NCBI RefSeq assembly: GCF_025698545.1
Contig: NC_068577.1
Span: forward strand, 41,929,250-41,993,249
Direction of reading: 5' to 3'
Length of the DNA stretch: 64,000 bases
Origin: Gossypium raimondii
Lineage: Eukaryota; Streptophyta; Magnoliopsida; Malvales; Malvaceae
Shown: positions 49,428 through 58,267 of the stretch, piece after piece
Numbering within the stretch: position 1 is the first letter of the stretch
Layout: the number at the start of each line of letters is the position of its first letter
Made by a program: the position numbers and the translations under genes
Notes under the pieces: generated by a model
Database searches by the model: none
Told to the model about the DNA's origin: nothing
What the model saw: only the letters and a program-made list of their open reading frames with translations

Positions 49428-49850
49428 GTATTGATGAAGAAAACCTCATCCGCCTTGGAAAAGGTTAGAAACTCTTTATGCGACTAAGTCTCTAGCTAAC
49501 CGTTTAGTGTTGAAACAATATTTATTTACGTTTCGCATAAACGAATGTGAGCTTCTTAGAGATCACATTAGTAAATTTATTACTTTTTTGAATGATTTAA
49601 AGAATGTTGAGGTTAAGATTGACGATAAAGATCATGCTATGCTATTATTGTGTTCTTTACCCTCTTCATATAAGTCTTTCAAGGAGACCCTAATTTATGA
49701 CAGAGACAAACTCTTGTTTGAGGATGTGAAGGGTCATTTGTTGAGTAAAGACAAACTCGACAATAAGTTTGGTTCAGATAGCAAGAAAGATAAACAAGTT
49801 TCTATTTTGGTAGCATCAAAGAAGCGAGACAGGAGCTCCTCTTTGTTGAC

Positions 49851-50338
49851 ATTTATGGAGAGTCCGTCTTTCAGTAGTACTAGTGCTTATTTGAGCCAAT
49901 GGCTACGAATAGAAACTATTTCCCCGAGTCTGGATCGGCTACTTCTTGGGAATTTCCCATTATTGATTTTGTTAAATGCGATTGTAATGCCTCTTTAGAT
50001 CTTGTTTGAAGTGGTTGATGGATGGTGGATTTTGGTTGCAAAAGCCTTTACTATTCGAGTGGGCATGTTTGTGGACTAAAGACAGGGTTTGTGGAGCAAG
50101 ATATTTGTTTCTTGTGCTATACCCATTGTTGATGATTGAAAAGAAACACTAAACCTATTGCAAATTTGGAGTGTGAAAAATGTCTTAAAGCCCAGTCCAC
50201 ATGTTTATAACCAAAGTCACAAACATATCACTCCACGTTTTTCTCAGATCCAAAAACCTCCATTTCCCACTCCCCTTTTCACGTCTCTCTTCCTGTTAAA
50301 AACCAAAAAGTTTCCCTGTAAATAAAAGAAAAAAAAAG
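49851..50338. other. Spacer and probable promoter of the small membrane peptide
   Basis: No repeat recognised. From about 50,225 the sequence becomes C/T-rich (CCACTCCCCTTTTC, CTCTCTTCC), as in plant 5' leaders, ahead of the start codon at 50,339. Confidence 0.35.
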
Positions 50339-50548
50339 ATGTGTTTTGGGAGAATATGTATGTGCTGCACATGTTTGGTAATTATAGTGATTGTGATCGG
50401 TACTTTGTTTGGTTTTGGTGTTTTCAAGAAAGGGATAGAGAAGATAAAAAATTCAACGCACGATGAGATTGATTTTTATCCCTGTGATCCTTTATTCTCT
50501 CCTTGTGGAAGGCCTGTCTTGGGTTATGGAGCTCCACTTCAATTCTAA
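50339..50548 (+). CDS. Small putative membrane peptide, 69 residues
   Basis: The open frame starts at an ATG in an A-rich context after a C/T-rich leader. Residues about 9-28 ('CCTCLVIIVIVIGTLFGFGV') form a strong hydrophobic segment preceded by Cys residues, then comes a basic stretch 'FKKGIEKIK' and a C-terminal 'CDPLFSPCGRP-LGYGAP' tail. The layout (short Cys-containing N-terminus, one membrane span, basic face, Pro/Gly tail) looks like a genuine single-span protein, and it is not in a repeat. I recognise no named family and assign no function. It ends about 850 bases upstream of DDI1 on the same strand. It could be spurious. Confidence 0.5.
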   Translation: MCFGRICMCCTCLVIIVIVIGTLFGFGVFKKGIEKIKNSTHDEIDFYPCDPLFSPCGRPVLGYGAPLQF

Positions 50549-51400
50549 TTTCTTCCCCCCCATTTTTTTGGTTTTTAAATCTCATTTTTTTCCCAGTTTG
50601 GATTGTTTCTTTCTTGGGATTTATGAATATTATGATGTGTTTACATTTAGATTCTTGAGTGATGCTCTTCAATTTAAAGACGTGATTTCTTTAAGGTGGC
50701 CTCTTTGCTGAAACACTCAATTTAATTATTTCAGAAGTCGAAGGAGGATAGACCCCTGATCCAATCAATAGCGGAGTCAGCAAAATTGTTTTCCTTTCTC
50801 AAATTAATTTGTATATTTTTATAATAGTAAAAATATAATTTTTTTTTATTTTAATAATCATCTAACGATTTAATTTATTCTATTTTAGTCCCCCACTATT
50901 AATATTTTCAGTTTCATTACTTAATTTTTTAAAATTAAATATTTTAGTCACTTTTGTCCCTAAGTGAATAACAAAAGTTTAACGTAAATTTTATCATTCT
51001 AATTATAATTCTAAAAATTATAAAATATATTTAGAAAAACTTAAAAATATCTGCATATAAAAGATTTTAAATTTAGTATCATAGACCAAAATCAATATTG
51101 ATATACTTATCTAAAAGAAAACGTATAGTGGTAATATCATACAACAAAGACTACCAATAAACGTATGACACGTAAGCGATTAACTCTAGTCCCCATTGTG
51201 GAGAATCACTTGCACCTACTTCGACAAGAAGTTAAAAGAGCGAAGGGAACTGAAACTCTGTCGTAAGAAACAACATCCAATATAAAGTAAATTGAAACAA
51301 AGGTAAATTAAAGTCCTTTCTTTTCTTATATTTATATATTACTAATTATTTGTTAACCCCAAAACTTTCATTAAATCAAAGATCTAAAGCTTCTGCCAGG
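50549..51400. other. Spacer upstream of DDI1
   Basis: T-rich 3' flank of the small peptide, then AT-rich DNA. The last 200 bases probably hold the DDI1 promoter and leader; no clear TATA box. No other gene seen. Confidence 0.35.
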
Positions 51401-54400
51401 ATGAGAATTACTGTAATGACTGCAGATGAACAGATCCTTAGCTTGGATGTTGATCCTCATGAAACTGTTAAGCACCCTTTAATCCCTTCTTTTAGTTCTT
51501 TACTCCTTTTTGCTGATTTTTTTTTACTTGTTTTATTAGATTGAATTTGTTTTGAAAGCTACCCCTTTTTCCTCAATCTTTATACTTGTTTTGCTGATTT
51601 TGGTATTTTCCTTTGTTTCTAATAGGTTGAAAATTTGAAAGCTTTGCTTGAAGTTGAGGTAAGAGATTATTACCCTTTTTTTTTCTTTATGTTTCCTTTT
51701 TAAATTATTTAATCATTTTGGGGGTTAACTGAGACCATTGTCTTTCTTTAGTTTTGGGGTTCTTGAAAGTTGATTATTGAGATTCATTAGCTTACGTTAG
51801 TTGATAAAAGATACAATTTTTATCCCTTCCTTCCCCAACAGAAGTTTTGAGTGTTGGAGGTGGATCGAAGTTTATGCTAATAGGTTAGAGCTTGTTTGGG
51901 TTTTATGGGCAGACTATGGTGCCATTGCAGCAGCAGCAACTGTTGTTTAATGGAAGGGAAATGAACAACTCTGAGAAATTGAGTGCTTTGGGTGTTAAGG
52001 ATGATGACCTAGTCATGATGGTCTCTGGTGTTGCTTCAAGGCAAGTAGTTTTCTTATCTTGCTTTTTGACGTTGACACTTTTTAATCTCATCTGTTGAAA
52101 TATCACTGACCTGACTTGGATGCTTGTTATGAGATTTTAACATGGATGTGTACTGTCAATGCAGTGGCAGTGCATCTAGGAATGACTTGAACTTGAATCC
52201 TGATGGATCTGCCGTGAATCCTGCAGCTTTCCAACAACAGATTCGACAGGATTCTAATCTAATTGGACAATTATTTCAGACCGATCCTGAGCTTGCTCAA
52301 GCCGTTGTCGGAAACGATCTCAACAAACTGCAGGAGATTCTCCGAGCTCGTCATCAACGAAGATCTGACTTGCGACGGCAAGAGGAGGAGGAGCTTGTGA
52401 GTAGCTTATATTAGTTGTCTATGCCTTTAGTTGGTTGTGAATCAGTGGTGAATGTATCATGATTTGATAAAATTATTGAGAAAACTTATAAAATACTAGA
52501 ACAGCATGATCATATTTATGATAAAATTGTTTTTTCTTGATCATCTCTTTGATTGATGCATATTTACTTAATCTTGCCCCATAGGCTCTTCTTCAAGCTG
52601 ATCCTTTTGATGTTGAAGCACAAAAGAAAATTGAGGCTGCCATTCGGCAGGTTAGTTTTCCTCAACATTTGATCAATCTAACTTAATTGTATCTTATTTG
52701 CTTTTGAAATGTGTTCATATATTAATTTACAGTTTGACAAAGGATTGTGGTATCTCCATACTTAGCACTCGATTTCCTTTTACAATATTGTGATGCAGAA
52801 AGGGATTGATGAGAACTGGGCTGCTGCCTTAGAATATAATCCTGAAGGTTTTGCAAGGGTGGTATGTAGGCTTGCTTTCCTTGCGAAGTATACCCATTTA
52901 AATTTATTATTTTTCCCCTTTAGAATGTAATCTTCTTGTCGTACTAATCAGGTTATGCTGTACGTGGACATGGAGGTTAATGGTGTCCCATTGAAGGTAA
53001 ATTCGATGGCAGGTCCTTTACACACATATTTCACAAGGGTCACCGTTATGAGATTGTAGCATATGGCTTCCGTCATACCTTTTGTGATACTTTTCCTTTC
53101 TTTTGTGCACGTCCAAGGAACACTTCTGCAGTTGTTTATTGATTTTCTAGTTGAAATTCTGCATTATTGTATTAGTATATACTCTTGATGTTTGAATACA
53201 GGATTCTGAGAATACTAATTTTTTTTTACTTTATAATTTGTTTTTAGGCATTTGTTGATAGTGGTGCCCAGTCAACAATTATTTCTAAAAGCTGTGCTGA
53301 GCGATGTGGGTATGTACTACTAACGTTTTGCCTTTTTGATATCTAGAAAGTTCCTTCTGCTATAGAAGTCATCGTAGCTTAATTGCATTAGTCATTGAAA
53401 TATTCCCGTCCCTCCTTACATGGAGAAGGTGTGGGGGCTTGCAATTTACATTGTGTCTGGCTTCTTGAAAAGGGCAATTTTGTTGATACTAGTCTTGCTG
53501 TTTTGGTGTTGTTTCCTCCAGATTGCTGAGGCTTATGGATCAAAGGTATAAAGGTATTGCTCATGGAGTTGGCCAATCCGAGATACTAGGACGTATTCAT
53601 GTTGCTCCAATCAAGGTAGTATGTCTATTGTTTTTCTAGTATAAAACACTTCGTAATCTTCTTTTCCTTTATGGTTGCTTTTATATGAAATTTGTCCGAT
53701 AAGTTATCCTCATCATATGTCTCATTTATTACAATTCTTTACTTGCTCATTATGCTTAATGTTGCATCCAACTTCATGGTTTCTCTTGTAGATTGGGGAG
53801 ATATTTTATCCTTGCTCCTTCTTGGTTTTGGACTCTCCCAATATGGAGTTCCTCTTTGGATTGGATATGCTCCGTAAACACCAGGTAGCTTCATCTCTTT
53901 TTAATATTGTGACGTATTCCTCCATTTTTGTGCTTCACATTCATAACTCTGCCTAAACCTTACTGCCACATTTGTACAGTGTATTATTGACTTGAAGGAT
54001 AATGTTCTTAGAGTTGGAGGAGGAGAAGTTTCAGTACCATTTTTGCAAGGTTGGTGACTTTATCAATATATTGTGGAAGTGTTGCAAAGCTTCCAGATTA
54101 TCACGCAATCATTGACGTCAATCTTTTCATGGCTTTCCACAATTGAATTTCTTACCAAGTATTTAATCTTCTCAGAAAAGGACATCCCTTCTCGCTTCCT
54201 TGATGAAGAAAGGCACTTAAAACAAGCATCAAGCTCAGGAGCTGCTGTAAGTCCTTTTACATATCTGCTACAACACACACACACACACACAAACAAATGT
54301 ATATATTTATTTATATATATCTGCTACAACACACACTGAACTTTGTCTGATCCTTCAGGTGACAACTGGAACAACAAAGAAGGCTAATGTGCCATCTGGA

Positions 54401-55105
54401 GGCCAGTCTTCCGGTTAGTAATTGGCATCTCACTATGTTGTCATGCATGTTTCATGTTGCTTTTACTCCAGAAATTCATCTTAATGCAAGCATATGGCTT
54501 TTAAGTACATATTCTGATTTCCGGCATTAGTTAGTTTTGACCTATATTACTTGTACTAGGGTTTGAGTATTGAGAATGGGTATGTACCCTACATGGGTTT
54601 GTCATTTCTTTCCAAGTTTTATCATGTCTTTAGAGGGTCCTTGGAGGGTGATATTCTTGTACTCATTTTTGAACATGCATGGAACACATAAGAAAAATGA
54701 GTGATTCCTAGCTACATCGGTTGAGCTCTTGTTTCTTGAAAGAGGCCTTACGCAAGTCATTTGTAAGGGATTTTTATTACGATTCTGAATTTCTCTGGAT
54801 GTTTTTTCTTCTTTGCTCCAGGAGGTGCACGAGGCGATGCAACACATGTATGTCTTCTCTAAACAATTCTTTGAGCTCCTTGCTAGCTTCTTTGCAGAAT
54901 ATTTTCTTTAAGCTGTATTCGATAACCCAAGGAATTTGGTTGGTTCAGCTCCTAAACTTTCGTTGTTATTCTGCAGAAACCTGAATTTGAAGCCAAAGTT
55001 GCAAAGCTTATTGAGTTGGGGTTTGCAAGAGAAATGGCGATAGAAGCTCTTAAATTATGTGATGGTAATGAAGAACAAGCTGCTGGGATTCTCTTTGGAG
55101 GCTGA
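51401..55105 (+). CDS. DDI1: DDI1 ubiquitin-like/retropepsin-like proteasome shuttle
   Basis: Fifteen exons join without a frame break into 410 residues: 51401-51466, 51626-51658, 51913-52040, 52165-52396, 52585-52650, 52799-52861, 52952-52996, 53248-53309, 53522-53615, 53792-53884, 53980-54049, 54176-54246, 54359-54413, 54822-54847, 54977-55105. Residues 1-75 are a ubiquitin-like domain ('[18 protein letters not shown]'). A helical Ddi region follows ('[19 protein letters not shown]'). Then comes the retropepsin-like domain with the active-site Asp in '[11 protein letters not shown]' (Asp about 215) and '[12 protein letters not shown]'. Residues about 369-410 are a UBA domain ('[17 protein letters not shown]'). 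DDI1 proteins bind ubiquitinated substrates and the proteasome and can cleave some of them. The catalytic motif is intact. Intron 3 uses a GC donor; exons 2 (33 bp) and 14 (26 bp) are very short. The start matches the conserved family N-terminus. Confidence 0.93.
52041..52164 (+). other. GC-AG intron 3 of DDI1
   Basis: Exon 3 ends TTGCTTCAAG and the intron begins GCAAGT; the acceptor is TCAATGCAG. The next GT donor (GTAGTT, four bases on) would lead into a stop, whereas the GC donor restores '[13 protein letters not shown]'. AG|GCAAGT is the known strong consensus for GC-AG introns. Confidence 0.85.
54272..54292. repeat. CA microsatellite in DDI1 intron 12
   Basis: A run of CA repeats, with CTGCTACAACACACAC repeated again about 45 bases downstream. 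Simple sequence within the intron. Confidence 0.8.
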
Positions 55106-55650
55106 AAATTACTTCCAATTTTCTTTCTTTTCTTTTTAGAACTAATGTTCTGATTTCAGTCACCCAATTACAAACTTTTAACGCATTGAAATTTATGTAC
55201 TTTGATTATCTATTTCATTCGAACTGTTCATACACAATTGCCAAAGTGTTGTAATTCAAAAGAAAGCTGAAATTACTCTTTAATTTCCTTAATTGAAATT
55301 TCCTTGTTTTTAGTTTAAACTGCAGATTCATCATGTAGCTGAAATTTCATGCAGCAGTTATGGTGGTGTTTGCATAGAGGTGTAAATTCACCAAAACAAA
55401 GCAGATAGTTTCATTGAAATGCAAATTTAAACACCATCATTGAAGTAAATATCATTGAAAAACTCGTAAAAGAAACCTCGTAGGATGGTTTCCAGAAAAT
55501 TCACTAAATCCCTCGCTGTCAAAATTTCACATGTAATACTCCCAACAAATACCATATCCTGTTTATCTTTCTTTTTCATTTACCCCCCGAGGATGACAGT
55601 TAAAAATCCATAATTCAATAACAAAACTCCAATCAAATTACAAAGAACAG
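55106..55650. other. Convergent 3' ends of DDI1 and PNO1
   Basis: 545 bases between two facing stop codons, AT-rich, presumably both 3' untranslated regions and terminators. No other feature. Confidence 0.5.
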
Positions 55651-56322
55651 TCAAAACCTTTCTGCCAATCTGGCTGTAACTTGTCTAAGTTTTGAATAGA
55701 CTTTCCCAGCAGGGGAACCTAATATGAGGCTGCAAAGAGAATCCCTGGCAATCTTGATGTTAGCAAAAGATCCCAGTATATGAATCTTGGTGTCAGCGAT
55801 GACGATCCGAGTCTTTGTAGCATTCTCGATAGCAAACTTCGTTTTACCACCTTTCCCAGACAGTCTTCCAATGGCACGAGACAAGTGCTCTCCTCTGAGT
55901 GTCTTTACATCCTTGATTTCAAAGGACTCAACATATAGCTCATCCAACCTCAAAAGAGCAATGGAGTCTGGGACATCGAAACCCAACATGAAAGCCTGGA
56001 CAAAGTCGGCACACTTCTGTAGGTTACTAACATCAGGTGTATCGGATCTAGTTTTCAGTTCAACTTTCCGAGCTTTGAGGTTCATACGGATATCAATCTT
56101 CATCTGTTCATAAATTGGTGTATAGATATCCATCCAGTATTTCTTCAGAGGTGAATACCTATGCGGTGGAACCGAGACCTTACGAAACTGGATCCGACCA
56201 TCGGACATCTCATGAGCTTTCAGAGGCTCGAATTTCGGCTTTGGGGGCAATGTATTGGATTCAAGTTTTGTTTCAGAAGCCACTGTTTCAGTCTCCATGC
56301 TGGTGGGTGCTTCAGCAGACAT
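55651..56322 (-). CDS. PNO1: PNO1/Dim2 KH-domain 40S ribosome assembly factor
   Basis: A single coding exon of 223 residues. The N-terminal 40 residues are acidic and low-complexity. The conserved body begins 'DGRIQFRKVSVPPHRYSPLK', a family signature, and continues 'YWMDIYTPIYEQMKIDIRM'. The KH domain spans about 140-205, with the RNA-binding loop 'GKGGKT' (156-161) and 'TRIVIADTKIHILGS'. The C-terminus 'GSPAGKVYSKLRQVTARLAE' is also typical. PNO1 (Dim2, partner of Nob1) binds the 3' end of 18S pre-rRNA in 90S/pre-40S particles, in nucleolus and cytoplasm, and restrains Nob1 cleavage at site D. Length and motifs match the plant family. The ATG is the first in frame. A 5' leader intron (about 56,327-56,765) is plausible. 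The gene converges with DDI1 and diverges from the CLMP1-type gene. Confidence 0.95.
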   Translation of the reverse strand: MSAEAPTSMETETVASETKLESNTLPPKPKFEPLKAHEMSDGRIQFRKVSVPPHRYSPLKKYWMDIYTPIYEQMKIDIRMNLKARKVELKTRSDTPDVSNLQKCADFVQAFMLGFDVPDSIALLRLDELYVESFEIKDVKTLRGEHLSRAIGRLSGKGGKTKFAIENATKTRIVIADTKIHILGSFANIKIARDSLCSLILGSPAGKVYSKLRQVTARLAERF

Positions 56323-56974
56323 CTTTCTGCTATTTCAATACAATCAATCTACTTGAAGCCTGAATGAAGGCAAAATTACAACAAATTCCAAGTTATGATT
56401 GAAGTGCAAAAACTGAAATATTCCCAACATGAAGAAATTATACTAGACATAAAAACAGCATTACATTTCTAAGATTTATGTTCAATGGGATCAAATTTTC
56501 TTACTTGAATATGTCAGAATCAATCAATAACATAAACGAGTAATCCCCAAAGCTAAACTAACCAACCCCAACTTAAATAATAACAAAAAAAAAAGGCATA
56601 ATTCAAGACATATTCATCACAAACAGTAGTACCCAATAGAACAAATTTTGCATAGAACCCAAAAAAAAAAAAAGAGAACTTCTGGAAACACGGATCTTAT
56701 ATACATGAATTCAGAGTGATAAGAGTTGACGAGAAGGAAAAGGAAAAGTAAAAGGTTGAAGTGACCTGGAGAAGAAGTTGGAAGAAACGTATGGTAGCTG
56801 GAGTGGATACTCAAAGGGTAATTTCGTCGTCAAAGAGCGAACAAAGGCGGTTAGGCACAGTTTGAAGTTGTTTCTATTTTTAAAACGAGAGAAGCCTCAA
56901 AATGAGCCTAAGTCGAAGCAGAGATGGAGACGAGTAGCGTCAATCAGAAAGGCAGAGAGGAACCTTAAAACCTA

Positions 56975-57058
56975 AAACCCTCTGACTGTGTTCTCCAAAT
57001 TGTGCTTTGGACTTTGGGCTTTTAAGCAGACTGCACGCATCCTCATGAACTGTGGGCT
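56975..57058 (-). promoter_or_regulatory. Telo-box-like and site II motifs upstream of PNO1
   Basis: AAACCCT (56,975-56,981) and two TGGGCT motifs (57,015-57,020 and 57,053-57,058) lie within about 90 bases. Telo-box plus site II (TGGGCY) pairs are established promoter features of plant ribosomal-protein and ribosome-biogenesis genes, which suits PNO1. Confidence 0.55.
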
Positions 57059-57060
57059 AC

Positions 57061-57915
57061 AAATCAAGCCATCTTTTAGTTATTGTGATCTAATATTATT
57101 GGAAAAAGGACTTCTATGGTGCAATTATAGTAATTTAATCTTGTGAGCATTTAATGGAAGGCAATTACAATATCAATATTTTTCATCCATTCTAGATTTA
57201 ATAATGAATTTAGTTCTCTAAATTTACACATTTTCTCATTTTAGTCTTTGATTTAATAAATTTAACTGCCAACATTTACACATTCTATCAATATTTACAT
57301 TAAATATATAAATATTGAGTACTAAATTTGTTATTATACTAATCATATTTAATGGCAAGTATTAACTTTGTGATTAATTATCTTTAGTTGTTCACTTTCA
57401 AATATGACACGATTAAATTGCTTCAAATTATTTTAAAGGTACTAATTTACTCAATATTAAAATTAAAATTGACCGAAGATGTGTTTTTTACCAAAATTTT
57501 TATTACGCGTGTAGTTGTAATTTTAAGATTTAGTTCATATGCTTAAAGAGTTACAAATTAAGTGATTGTAATTTTATGATTTAAAATCTTAGTCCAATAA
57601 TTAACATTGTTATCATTTTAATTTAGCACGTTGATTAGATTGTTTCATATGATGTGATGTGAAATTGAAAATTTTGATAGAAACTATAAAAACGAAGATG
57701 ATTAGATTATGAGTTTTAAATTTTAAAAAAAGGAAAATTGAATTTTAACAGGGATTAAATCTTAAATTTTATTAAAGTACTGACACTAATAACATAGTTT
57801 AACCTAAAAATATTTGTAAGATACACAGGTTGTATTAGAGTTGGGGTATAGGCCCAAGGTTGCAGGCTTAATTTGTCCTAAAGTGGATATATCTGACTCA
57901 ACTATGGCTATCTTA
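57061..57915. other. AT-rich spacer between divergent genes
   Basis: No gene or clear element. Phrases such as TTTTAGTCTTTGATTTAATAAATTT and ACTAAATTTGTTATTATAC hint at decayed repeat arms, but no boundaries can be set. Confidence 0.3.
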
Positions 57916-57920
57916 TACCA

Positions 57921-58267
57921 CTAGGGTTTCTGCCCTCCCAAAACCCCCCATTTCGGTTTTTTCTCTTAATCAAAACCCCATTTTCCCTTTCTCAACTCTC
58001 AGGCACTTGAATGAGCAAATCCCACTTTCCTGATTCAATGATCAAAGCTAGAAAGCTAGCAGCAAGCTCTTCACTTTATTAAGTATTTTCTGTAAGTACC
58101 ATTTTCCTCACTCTGCCTCTCTCTCTCTCTCTCTCTCTATCACACGACCATAGTTTACAAGGATTTCTACTTTTGTTTTGTATCAGAATAAGAATTGAAT
58201 TTCTTCAGTCTGTTGTGTTTGAGAGAAAAGAGAGAATCAAAAAGTTTGAATATTTTTTAGTCATTTT
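57921..58267 (+). promoter_or_regulatory. Core promoter and leader of the CLMP1-type gene
   Basis: A telo-box-like TAGGGTTT (57,922-57,929) precedes a C/T-rich stretch and a probable leader intron (58,092-58,186: GTAAGTACC donor, TTTTGTATCAG acceptor) that contains a (CT)n run at about 58,115-58,138. The coding start is at 58,268. Confidence 0.5.

Larger units (their letters stand above)
44413..49850 (+). pseudogene. Copia gag, split by a nested LTR insertion
   Basis: The 5' piece (44,413-44,633) reads 'MVATMFDIEKFDGITNFNLW' and, after several stops, 'EKALSAIQLCLTNRVLQEE'. The 3' piece (49,428-49,850) resumes at 'LMKKTSSALEKV' and runs on as 'LKQYLFTFRINECELLRDHI', 'FLNDLKNVEVKIDDKDHAML', 'LLCSLPSSYKSFKETL'. 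This is the copia gag (UBN2-type) domain in correct order. Everything between is a later insertion at 44,634-49,427. Stop codons in both halves show that gag was decaying. The zinc knuckle and pol are missing; the frame degenerates after about 49,850. Confidence 0.8.
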
